Source: Alphaproteobacteria bacterium PA2
GTDB lineage: Bacteria > Pseudomonadota > Alphaproteobacteria > Caulobacterales > Caulobacteraceae
Direction of reading: 5' to 3'
NCBI GenBank assembly: GCA_002256425.1
Contig: NKIZ01000001.1
Location: forward strand, 2,205,001 to 2,269,000
DNA: 64,000 bases
Part shown: positions 44,234 to 52,138 of the stretch, piece by piece
Position numbering within the stretch: the stretch's first letter is position 1
Layout: each line of letters begins with the position of its first letter
The notes under the pieces: generated by a model
What the model was told of the DNA's origin: nothing
The model's input: only the letters and a program-made list of their open reading frames with translations
Database searches by the model: none
Made by a program: the position numbers and the translations under genes

Positions 44234-45978
44234 CAACTGCCCCCTGCTTTCTCTGGCGCCGGGTCCGCGCCCCTGACGGGTGTTTTCAGCTCTTGCCGCT
44301 GATGGTGAAAACCGATCAGGAAGAGGGCCCGGTCGGTCAGGCCCAGGGTTGGCGCCAAGGCGCTGCGGCCGCCGATGTTTTCGAGAAGGCGATCCAGGGC
44401 CCGGACGATCCTGATGGGACGGCCAGTACGGCCGGAGTATGTCACGGCGCGAAGGCTGCGGTCCATGCGCAAGAGGCCAGGCCGGAGGACCTGGGCGGGA
44501 CAGGCGGAAGCCAGGGACAGGAGATCATGATCCCGTCTGGCCGAAAAGAGCCCCTGCTCCCAGGCCTGGAGCGCCGCGAGGCAGGCATAGATCCGCCCAA
44601 GATCAAAGGCAGGGCGACGACAAAATCGGGGCCAGTCCCTGCCAAAGGCCTCACCTGCGCCGCCGGGTCCAGTTCCCAGGAGGCAGGCCTTCATCAGGCC
44701 GGCCCGCAGGGTGGAGACACCCTGGTCCCGGGATATGAGCATGACCGTGTGCCGAAGTAGTCCGGCGCCCGGAGCCCTGCCATCCAGGATCGACGCACAG
44801 AGTTCGGCCGCCCACCTGTCAGGCGAGGCGCCCGCCGCCGACTGTGGCGATAATCCCCGACATAGGCGCTGCAGGTCGAGGCGCCCCGAGCAAGGTCCGC
44901 TGAGGCGGGAGGCCTCAAGAAAGGCCTCAAGCCTGCTAAGAAGAAGACCCAGTGTCATGTTGAAAGCCCGTCGCACGGCCAGCCGGCCGCCATTGGGACT
45001 GACCAAGGCCAGCCAGACCTCCTCGTCGCTCAAGTCCTTCCCCTGCCCCTCCGGCGCGCCCTGCATGTCATGGCCCGCCACCCCCAGGGCCCACCGCATG
45101 ACGGTCTCGGCCTCCCGGCTTTCCCCCCAGAAGACCAGGGTGTCAGCGCCGATCGCGATCCGGTTCTGGGGGGCGCCGCCCTGGTCTTCGGGCGCGCGTC
45201 TTGCCAGCAGGATGTTGAGCGCTTCGCCATAGGCGGCTGCCCTGGACGCCAGGACGGGTGCATTCTCTCCAAGGAGGGCGCCGTGGGATCGCAAGGCGGG
45301 CGTCGCGTGCGAGACCAGGCTAGCCCCGGTGGTGTTTGATCCGGGAAGCCCGGCTATGCGCGGATGAAGCCTCGCCAAGGGGCCGGTTGTTCCCGTCACC
45401 ATGCATTGGCCTGTCTGCAGGTCGCCATCGGCCAGGGCGCGGAATCTGGCAAGCTCCAGGGCGGCAGGGGTTTCGTGGAGGTAGCCGGCGGCGCCGGAAA
45501 GCCGGAAGCACAGATTGTGACCAGACACGCGGCTCAGGAGGTCGCGATCCCCATGGTCTGCCGCAGACCAGGACTCCAGAAAGCTGTGGAGGGCCCTAAG
45601 ACCGGGGTCCTGGGTCTCCGCCAGGGTGCGCAGGTGCAGGTCGACAAAGGCGGCATGCTCCCGGGCGACCCGAGCCGGCGACTTCTTCGCCGTCAGGCCT
45701 TCCGGCACATCCCACACCCCCAGGACATAGGATGACTTGTCCCAGAGAAATCCGCTCACGATTCCACTGACCCGCTGGGGCGCCTTGGGCGCCAGGCAGG
45801 ACCCTGGCTGCAGGCCCTTGCGCGTTTCCTGCATCAGGGTTTCTGCGCCCAGCAGACGGCCCTTTCTGTCCAGGACCAGGGCATATCCAAGGCGCACTGT
45901 CGCAAAACCCACCGGCGGGGCCTGCCCCTGCTGCCTCAGCCGGTCATGATGCTCCGCCAGGGCGGCAAGGACGCTCAA
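44233..45978 (-). CDS. cas8c: Type I-C Cascade large subunit Cas8c (Csd1)
   Basis: A 581-residue Cas8c/Csd1. The SGIVSGFLWDKSSYVLGV block (about 70-87), FVDLHLRTLAE and the C-terminal region (FSARRDHDLLSLASACPAQVLRPGLLRMDR ... RALDRLLENIGG) match the family. The start is TTG at 45978 overlapping the cas5 stop (TTGA), and homologues begin at this point. Cas8c recognises the PAM and normally recruits Cas3, which is absent. In type I-C the small subunit Cas11 is made from an internal start inside cas8c; a candidate internal Met lies in the last third, but I could not verify it. Confidence 0.95.
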   Translation of the reverse strand: MSVLAALAEHHDRLRQQGQAPPVGFATVRLGYALVLDRKGRLLGAETLMQETRKGLQPGSCLAPKAPQRVSGIVSGFLWDKSSYVLGVWDVPEGLTAKKSPARVAREHAAFVDLHLRTLAETQDPGLRALHSFLESWSAADHGDRDLLSRVSGHNLCFRLSGAAGYLHETPAALELARFRALADGDLQTGQCMVTGTTGPLARLHPRIAGLPGSNTTGASLVSHATPALRSHGALLGENAPVLASRAAAYGEALNILLARRAPEDQGGAPQNRIAIGADTLVFWGESREAETVMRWALGVAGHDMQGAPEGQGKDLSDEEVWLALVSPNGGRLAVRRAFNMTLGLLLSRLEAFLEASRLSGPCSGRLDLQRLCRGLSPQSAAGASPDRWAAELCASILDGRAPGAGLLRHTVMLISRDQGVSTLRAGLMKACLLGTGPGGAGEAFGRDWPRFCRRPAFDLGRIYACLAALQAWEQGLFSARRDHDLLSLASACPAQVLRPGLLRMDRSLRAVTYSGRTGRPIRIVRALDRLLENIGGRSALAPTLGLTDRALFLIGFHHQRQELKTPVRGADPAPEKAGGS

Positions 45979-46670
45979 GGTCGTTCGCCATCAAGGACGC
46001 AGGATGTCAGATCAATCAGGCCGTCACACATGACCGCATTGAAAAACACCGGCCTGTTCGGCCTGCCGAACCTGATGTCATAGAGCATCCACCCCAGGTG
46101 ATGCTCCCCGGCCAGGTCTGGGTGCAGGACGGGCGGGGAGTCGGCGGGGGCAAAGGCTGCGGGAAACTCCCGCACCCCGAGATAGGGTTGGTGAAAGCAC
46201 TGCCCGCGCCTGGCCCGGCGGCGGAATATGGCCTGGTGTTTCAGCAATCGGGACTCACCGCCATGCACATCCTCCTGCAGGATTGTCCCCTCCAGGACAT
46301 AAGACACGTCGCGAAGGATGGTGGCGCCCCGCTGCTGACGATCCTCGCCAGCCTCCATGGCGACCCCGAGGGTGCTGTTCCGCTTGCGGGCCGCCTCTGC
46401 GTATTTGGCTGAAATCGTATGTTTCAGCTCGGCACGACGGACGCCCAGATACCGCACAGGCCGTTCAACCCAGATCCGGTCAATGCGCCAGCGCATGCCG
46501 CAGGTCCAGTAAATGGCGTCAAATATACCCCGGGCCGCTGACGGGGTGATGACGTCATAGGTATGGCGCTCGGCCTTGAGATCTGGCCGAGTAAAGCAGG
46601 CGTGGGGGCCCCAGACCCGCAGGCTGACCGGATCGCCCTGCAGTTCCGAACGATGCTCTGGCGACCCCAT
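45975..46670 (-). CDS. cas5: Type I-C Cas5 (Cas5d), crRNA-processing endoribonuclease
   Basis: A 231-residue Cas5d. The ATG at 46670 starts just before the conserved LRVWGPHACFTRPDLKAERHTYDVITPSAARGIFDAIYW; a longer frame to 46796 lacks family sequence. The residues aligned to the Tyr/Lys/His catalytic set of Bacillus halodurans Cas5d (Tyr46, Lys116, His117 there, from memory) are Tyr54, Lys144 and His145. The GQCFHQPYLGVREF block is intact. It should therefore still cut repeat RNA. It heads the cas5-cas8c-cas7 operon; no cas3 precedes it. Confidence 0.94.
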   Translation of the reverse strand: MGSPEHRSELQGDPVSLRVWGPHACFTRPDLKAERHTYDVITPSAARGIFDAIYWTCGMRWRIDRIWVERPVRYLGVRRAELKHTISAKYAEAARKRNSTLGVAMEAGEDRQQRGATILRDVSYVLEGTILQEDVHGGESRLLKHQAIFRRRARRGQCFHQPYLGVREFPAAFAPADSPPVLHPDLAGEHHLGWMLYDIRFGRPNRPVFFNAVMCDGLIDLTSCVLDGERP

Positions 46671-46871
46671 GGACAAGATTCTGATCCCTCCGGCCGTGAG
46701 CCTGCCCTCCTCTCCTGCGCCATGTCCAGCCAGAATCCAGCCCGCCAAGGGGGCCACGCGACAACCTGACCTGTCCCGGCGATAAGGACATCGCAAGTCA
46801 GGACAGGATCACTGCCGACGCGGCGCCTGACCACCAGAGTCAAGGCCTGGCGCCCAACGCCCCTGATCGCT

Positions 46872-47435
46872 CTAATGAACAGCCTTCAGCCCAAGGGCCA
46901 GGCCCAGACCTGAAGCATTCATGGCGGAATGGGCCAGCACGGTCAGCAGGTAAGGGTTGGCCTCTTCTGACATTCTGAGCCGCGCGTAAAAGGCAGCGAA
47001 GAGTCCAAAGGCCAGTCCCGGGCCCAGGCTGTTTATCTTCATGCCGGCCAGCAGATGCAAAATCGATCCCAGCAGAAATCCGATCAGGAAGGCCAGCAGA
47101 ACGGCCCTGGTTCCGGCCTGTGCCCGTTCGAGCAGGGCGTTCACCGGCCATGCGAAGATCGCATTCTCCAGCAGGGGGGCGAGAAGAAGGGATGACAGGA
47201 GGGAAAGCGCCTCAATTCTCTCCAGTGAAATCTCATAGGCAAACAGTTTCAGGCTGTAGATTTCGCCGAATATCAGCTTGTAGATCAGGAATTGAAGCAA
47301 GAGACAGACGGCTGACGCCGTGACGCCCACGCCAATCGCCCAAAGAAAACGTCTGTAAGTCTTCAAAACGTACCCATTTCCGGCCCTGCCATGCGGAACG
47401 GGTTCTAGGCCAAGGCCAGCAGACATGACAACCAT
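46872..47435 (-). CDS. CPBP-like (CAAX protease-related) membrane protein, degenerate motif 1
   Basis: A 187-residue polytopic membrane protein with about five hydrophobic segments. The three CPBP active-site motifs are recognisable: Glu90 in APLLENAIF (the second Glu is Asn91 and the Arg is missing), His127 in GSILHLLAG, and His169/Asn173 in AHSAMNASG. One catalytic Glu is lost, so proteolysis is doubtful. It lies between the serine recombinases and the cas operon on the same strand. Its role is unknown. Confidence 0.65.
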   Translation of the reverse strand: MVVMSAGLGLEPVPHGRAGNGYVLKTYRRFLWAIGVGVTASAVCLLLQFLIYKLIFGEIYSLKLFAYEISLERIEALSLLSSLLLAPLLENAIFAWPVNALLERAQAGTRAVLLAFLIGFLLGSILHLLAGMKINSLGPGLAFGLFAAFYARLRMSEEANPYLLTVLAHSAMNASGLGLALGLKAVH

Positions 47436-47524
47436 CTGACCCTGCCGCAGAAAAGGTCAGGCTGAACTGGCCTTCGTTTTAGGCAAGGTCAGCTCCGGTC
47501 AAACCCGGATGCCTTCCGATCAAG

Positions 47525-49189
47525 TCAGTCTTGTCGCCCCAGCTTGGGCGAGGCGTCCAACAGTCTTCCGGCTCCTACCCTGGAGTCGGAACCCGCCGTC
47601 GCAGAGGGCGCATGACGGGCATTCATGCCATTCTTGAGGAGGTCGCCCACAAACCGGGCAACATCTTCCGACCAGTCCGGCTCCAGTCTGGTCAGGGCCT
47701 GCCCATCGCCTTCAGAAAGCGCCCTCAGTGCGCTTTGGGTACGCTCCCGGCGATGCAGGAAGGCGCAGGCCACACGGAAGGCCGGTGTGAGACCTGATAT
47801 GGGCGGCGCAAGTGGCGGCGGCCGTTTCCCGGATTGAAAGAAGACCTGCATTCTGGGCCTGGGTACGATGATCCTCCCGGTCGCCTCATCGAAGATGCAA
47901 AGCTGGACCTGACCTTCCCTCACCGCCTTGCGGAAATGGGCGATAATGATGCGATCATCCCCTGCAGCCAGTTGCGCCTCGCCGGCGAAGAGCCGGAACG
48001 GCCCCCAGAGGCCAGTCCGGGTGCGCTCAAAAGCCGCCAGGAGCTGAGGATCAACCCCGCCGCCATCCAGCAATGGGGGATAGACGCCATGCATGGCCTC
48101 GATCCGTGAGTGACTGCCGAACCTGCGAAGTACGGTCTGGGGGGTCGGCAGGCCTGGCGTCGCCCTGATCGCCGCGACATCCAGCCGCCCCTGCAGGGCG
48201 ATGATCTGGCCCAGACGCTGCAGAACCTCGAAGTCCTCGACCGTGGCGATGCGTCTGCGCCGCTTGACGCGCGCCGCCTCATAGATGGCCGGCGACACCA
48301 TGCCGCCACATGTGACCTTCAGGTCCAGCCACTCATCGGCAGGGCGATTGACCGTGGCGCCTCCCAGAATGCGCACACGTTTGCCAAAGTCATAGCGCCC
48401 GCAATATTTTGGATTTGTCAGTATGCGTCCCACGGAAACCGCGGTCCATGAGCCCGATGCCCCCGTGGACGCGCCAGGGGGCGTCTGTGCGGCGTTCAGC
48501 CTGTCGGCTATGGCCCGGATCGACAGGTCGCCCTGGGTATAGAGTTGATAGATCTGCCTGACGGTGTCCACTTCGCAGGCGGGTCCCCAGATGATCGAGG
48601 TGCGCTGGGCGGCGATGAATTTGCGCTCCCCGGGGCCCAGATGATGCAGGGGCTGACCATCCTCGCCCAGTATGACACGGCGAAAACCGTAGCCTGGCTT
48701 TCCGCCCATGGTGTAGCCCCGTTCGGCCCAGTGAAACTGGGCGCGCCGGACCTTGCCGGAAAGGTCGCGGCTGAATTCCGCCGCCATCAGGCGCTTGACC
48801 GCCTTGATGACCCCGGCATTGGGGTTTGCGTCATTGGCGAAGCTTTCGCTGCAGTAACAGACGCGGATCCCGGCCATCCTGCACAGGAACTCATAATGCC
48901 CGGCCTCATCGATGTCCTGGAACCGGCCCCACCGACTGACATCCTGGATGAGCAGGACCCCGAAGGGCGCCGTCCCGGTGGCGATGTCGGCCATGAGCTG
49001 GCGCAGGCCTGGCCGGTGGTTCAGGGTCAGGCCGCTTTTTCCAGCGTCCACATAGTCCCTGACAATCTGCAGATTATTGAGGGCCGCATAGCTGGCGATT
49101 TCCTCTTCCTGGTTCTGCAGGGCATGGGTCTGCTGATCGCTTGATACCCGCATGTACCGGGCCGCAAGACGACTGCGGTCAGGCTTCAT
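47525..49189 (-). CDS. Large serine recombinase B (downstream paralogue)
   Basis: A 554-residue recombinase. The resolvase domain begins YMRVSSDQQTHALQNQ with the nucleophile Ser16, then DAGKSGLTLNHRPGLRQLM and the LIQDVSRWGRFQDIDEAGHYEFLCR block. The recombinase domain (GYGFRRVI ... VDTVRQIYQLYTQGDLSIRAIADRLN ... VGRILTNPKYCGRYDFGK) follows, and a long C-terminal extension (about 330-554) lacks an obvious zinc ribbon. It starts 4 bp inside the end of its paralogue (ATGA). It may insert, excise or rearrange DNA; the partner gene suggests they act together. Confidence 0.9.
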   Translation of the reverse strand: MKPDRSRLAARYMRVSSDQQTHALQNQEEEIASYAALNNLQIVRDYVDAGKSGLTLNHRPGLRQLMADIATGTAPFGVLLIQDVSRWGRFQDIDEAGHYEFLCRMAGIRVCYCSESFANDANPNAGVIKAVKRLMAAEFSRDLSGKVRRAQFHWAERGYTMGGKPGYGFRRVILGEDGQPLHHLGPGERKFIAAQRTSIIWGPACEVDTVRQIYQLYTQGDLSIRAIADRLNAAQTPPGASTGASGSWTAVSVGRILTNPKYCGRYDFGKRVRILGGATVNRPADEWLDLKVTCGGMVSPAIYEAARVKRRRRIATVEDFEVLQRLGQIIALQGRLDVAAIRATPGLPTPQTVLRRFGSHSRIEAMHGVYPPLLDGGGVDPQLLAAFERTRTGLWGPFRLFAGEAQLAAGDDRIIIAHFRKAVREGQVQLCIFDEATGRIIVPRPRMQVFFQSGKRPPPLAPPISGLTPAFRVACAFLHRRERTQSALRALSEGDGQALTRLEPDWSEDVARFVGDLLKNGMNARHAPSATAGSDSRVGAGRLLDASPKLGRQD

Positions 49190-50337
49190 TGGACATCATC
49201 AGGGGATGCACTCAGGCGGGCCCGCTTGTGAAGACGGGCGCCGACGGCCTTGAAAGCCGCCTGAAGGGAGCCGAAGCGCCGCTCATAGGTGCGAACCGAG
49301 GCCAGATCGGCCTGGGCGGCCACAAGTCGCTGACTGAGCCGCCCTTCCCTGTCCTTGAGCCTGACAAGGGCGTCAAGCAGATCGCGATCAGAATACCGAC
49401 AGGTCTCCCTTGGCCGTTCCTGGGCCTGGTTAAAAACAGCCCTGTCTATGATCGGCGCAACGACGCCCGCCCGCCGCACCCAGAGGTTGGCAGGCTTGAG
49501 GATCTTGGCCGATTTCAGGGGGGCTGTGGTTTTCCCGAAGACCAGGTCTCCGGCATAGATTGGATTGCTCAGCACGGTGCTGATCGAAGCCCATGACCAG
49601 GGGGCATCTCCCCTTCGGCTGATCCCTTCCCGGGTGAGCCTCCGGGCAATCTCGGCGCGGGAGAGATTGTCTTCGACGAACCAGGCGAAAATTCGCCGGA
49701 TCGTCTCGACCTCGTCTGGCGGCCCCTGGACAAGGACGGTGCGGTATCCGGTCAGGAGTTTGCTTTCCCCGTGCTCGAGTATGCCCTTGGGACGACCGGC
49801 CTGGTCCAGGACCATTCTCCGGAGCCCGTAGGGCGCAGACCCGCATTGATGAAACCCCTTGGCGGCAAGGGCCTGCTTGGCCCGTGACAGCCTCTGGGAC
49901 AGGTCACGGCTGTACTCCGCGGCGATGGATCTCTTGATCTGCTTGAAGAGGTTGCTGTGCGGTGAGCCGTCATTTGCGAAGGGCTCGTTGCAGTATTCCA
50001 CCGCGATCCCGGCCTTCCGGCAGAGGAATTCATAGTGGGCGGCCTGGTCCAGGTCCTGGAACCGGCCCCATCGGCTGACATCATAGACCAGTATGGTCTG
50101 GAAGATCGCCGAGCCGCTAAGGGCCTCTCCCAGAAGGGCGCTCAGACCCGGCCGACCAGACAGGTTGAGGCCGCTCCTGTCGTCGGTAAAGGTCCTGACA
50201 ATGACAAAGCCCTTTTCTGAGGCGAAGGTCGCGATCGCCGCCAGCTGGTGCTCAATGGAATAATACTGAAGACCAGACGAGCGCCGGACATAACATGCGG
50301 CCGGCGCCTCTGGCCCTGGATTGGAAGCCTTGTTCAT
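49186..50337 (-). CDS. Large serine recombinase A (upstream paralogue)
   Basis: A 383-residue recombinase with YVRRSSGLQYYSIEHQ (nucleophile Ser20), DDRSGLNLSGRPGLSALL, VYDVSRWGRFQDLDQAAHYEFLCRKAGI and a recombinase domain (APYGLRRMVL ... VETIRRIFAWFVEDNLSRAEIARRLTREG ... STVLSNPIYAGDLVFGK), ending in a coiled coil (LDALVRLKDREGRLSQRLVAAQADL). It clearly shares ancestry with recombinase B. The tandem, overlapping arrangement recalls the CcrA/CcrB pair of staphylococcal cassettes. It is a good candidate for the integrase of the ICE, which otherwise has none. Confidence 0.9.
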   Translation of the reverse strand: MNKASNPGPEAPAACYVRRSSGLQYYSIEHQLAAIATFASEKGFVIVRTFTDDRSGLNLSGRPGLSALLGEALSGSAIFQTILVYDVSRWGRFQDLDQAAHYEFLCRKAGIAVEYCNEPFANDGSPHSNLFKQIKRSIAAEYSRDLSQRLSRAKQALAAKGFHQCGSAPYGLRRMVLDQAGRPKGILEHGESKLLTGYRTVLVQGPPDEVETIRRIFAWFVEDNLSRAEIARRLTREGISRRGDAPWSWASISTVLSNPIYAGDLVFGKTTAPLKSAKILKPANLWVRRAGVVAPIIDRAVFNQAQERPRETCRYSDRDLLDALVRLKDREGRLSQRLVAAQADLASVRTYERRFGSLQAAFKAVGARLHKRARLSASPDDVQ

Positions 50338-50448
50338 TTCGCCTCGCGCTGGATCTCAGCGCTAAGACGTCACAGATCCGGTCAGCCCCCAGATCCAGTT
50401 CCGATTATTGTTTCACCGCGACATTTCGGGAACCAGGCCGCGGGCCAG

Positions 50449-51165
50449 CTAGGCCGGCGTCAGCTCGGCGCCGACAATGCGCCCGCCTTCGAGGTGGAGG
50501 GTCTTGTTGCAGAGGGAGTTGATGAGACTTGGGTCATGGCTGGCGATGACCAGTATGCTGGCCCTGTCCACGAGGGAGACCAGCCGCTCGTGGGCGGCGT
50601 CCCGGAACTCAGCGTCACCGACCGCGATCCATTCATCCATCAGCAGGATATCGGCCTCGATGGCGGTGGCGGCGGCGAAGGCCAGGCGCGCCTGCATGCC
50701 CGCTGAATAGACCTTGAGGGGCAGACGCAGGAATTCGCCAAGGCCGCTGAAGGCGGCGATCTCGTCAACCTTTCCGTCGATTTCGCTCCGGGTCAGACCA
50801 TTCAGCAGGCCGCGCATATAGATGTTGTCATAACCCGTGGCCGACGGATCCAGGCCCATGCCGACGTCCAGCAGGGCCGAAACCTTGCCCTGGATTTCCA
50901 CCCGTCCCTTGTCGGGGACATAGGCGCCGGCCAGGACCCGGAGAAGGGTTGTCTTTCCAGACCCATTGCCGCCGACCAGGCCAAGACGGTCTCCGGCCTG
51001 GAGGGTGAAGTTCACGTCCTCAAGGGCCTGCACAATGGGCTGTCCGGCCGAGCCGCGGCCCATGCGCCCGCCGACCGTGCGCACGATCTCCTTCTTGAGG
51101 GACCGGAAATCCACCCCGTAGATCGGGAACCGGACAGACAGGTCTGAAACTTCGATCCGAGCCAT
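50449..51165 (-). CDS. wzt: Polysaccharide ABC exporter, ATPase subunit (Wzt/KpsT type)
   Basis: A 238-residue ATPase with Walker A (GLVGGNGSGKTTLLRVLAG), the signature YSAGMQARLAFA, Walker B (IEADILLMDEWIAVGDAEF) and the H-loop VIASHD. It ends without the carbohydrate-binding C-terminal domain of long Wzt proteins, so it is the short form as in capsule and O-antigen export without chain-end sensing. It is 7 bp downstream of the permease gene. Confidence 0.9.
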   Translation of the reverse strand: MARIEVSDLSVRFPIYGVDFRSLKKEIVRTVGGRMGRGSAGQPIVQALEDVNFTLQAGDRLGLVGGNGSGKTTLLRVLAGAYVPDKGRVEIQGKVSALLDVGMGLDPSATGYDNIYMRGLLNGLTRSEIDGKVDEIAAFSGLGEFLRLPLKVYSAGMQARLAFAAATAIEADILLMDEWIAVGDAEFRDAAHERLVSLVDRASILVIASHDPSLINSLCNKTLHLEGGRIVGAELTPA

Positions 51166-51172
51166 GGGGAAC

Positions 51173-52006
51173 CTAGAGATAGTGGACGACGCGACGGCGC
51201 AGCAGGGCGAAGACCGGAAACACCACCAGCCAGCCGATCAGGGCCATGCCGACAACCACAGGCCAGGCATCAGGAATGGTCGTTTCGCCAAGGAGAGGCG
51301 CTCGAACCACTTCCAGGAGATAGTAGAACGGGTTCAGCCACAGGAGGGCCGGCCGTTCCGGCAGCTGATCGGTGAGCCAGAACACCGGCGTCAGGAAGAG
51401 GGCGATCTGCAGGGCCGCGGCTATGATCTGGGGAACATCGCGAAACCGCGCCGAGGTCAGGGCGATCAGGGTCACCATCCAGGACAGGTTGACGAAGACC
51501 GCGAGCAAGCCGCCCGCAACCTCCAGGGGGCGGGAAACCGACCAGAATCCGAAGAGGATGGCGACCACGACGACAATGACGAAATTGTGGGCCAGAACCA
51601 GGAAGTTGCGCGCCAGAACCCGAAGGACAAAGGTGAATATCGGCACGGCGCTCTGACGGATGATCTGGACGCTGCCGATAAAGGCGTCACAGCCCTCGGT
51701 CAGACTGCTGATCATCATGCCCCAGAGGACAATTCCGCAGGTCAGCCAGGGAACATAGTCCTCAAGTTCAAGCTTCATCAGATTGGCGTAGAGTACGCTC
51801 ATACCGCCGATCAGGACGCCCATGGACAGGGTTATCCACCAGGGCCCGATAATGGAGCCGCGATATCTCATCCGGATGTCATAGACGGCCATGGTCAGCC
51901 AGACATTCCGCTGCAGGAAGGCCGAGCCGATATCCCGCGCAGCATCGGCGATAAGCTGATCTTTCCGGTTGATCGCACTGTAGACAACGATTTTGTCGGA
52001 AATCAT
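51173..52006 (-). CDS. wzm: Polysaccharide ABC exporter, permease subunit (Wzm/KpsM type)
   Basis: A 277-residue ABC-2 type permease with six transmembrane segments (ITLSMGVLIGGMSVLYANL, YVPWLTCGIVLWGMMISSL, HNFVIVVVVAILFGFW, VAGGLLAVFVNLSWMVTLIAL, LQIALFLTPVFWL, VVVGMALIGWLVVFPVFALL) and the N-terminal LTMAVYDIRMRYRGSIIGPWW pattern of the family. It exports a lipid-linked polysaccharide with the Wzt-type ATPase. Confidence 0.9.
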   Translation of the reverse strand: MISDKIVVYSAINRKDQLIADAARDIGSAFLQRNVWLTMAVYDIRMRYRGSIIGPWWITLSMGVLIGGMSVLYANLMKLELEDYVPWLTCGIVLWGMMISSLTEGCDAFIGSVQIIRQSAVPIFTFVLRVLARNFLVLAHNFVIVVVVAILFGFWSVSRPLEVAGGLLAVFVNLSWMVTLIALTSARFRDVPQIIAAALQIALFLTPVFWLTDQLPERPALLWLNPFYYLLEVVRAPLLGETTIPDAWPVVVGMALIGWLVVFPVFALLRRRVVHYL

Positions 52007-52090
52007 CCAGCGTCTCGCCCGGTTTGCAAGGGGCCGGGTCTATCAGGGGCCGGGAGGTCGAACAAGGTCCAGCAGTCGCCCTGGCGCCCG

Positions 52091-52138
52091 GACTATGGGA
52101 CAGACTATGGGCCAGACTATGGGCCAGACTATGGGTTT
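52091..52138. repeat. Four tandem 12-bp repeats at the glycosyltransferase stop codon
   Basis: GACTATGGGCCA occurs four times head to tail (two exact copies, the first ending ACA and the last ending TTT). The glycosyltransferase stop TAG lies in the last unit. Each unit has the same TAG in the same frame, so copy-number change would not extend the protein. It is probably slippage in a non-coding tail. Confidence 0.8.

Noticed and set aside
43144..50337. A Tn7-like CRISPR-associated transposon
   Set aside because: No tnsA, tnsB, tnsC or tniQ-like gene is present; the only recombinases are of the serine type.
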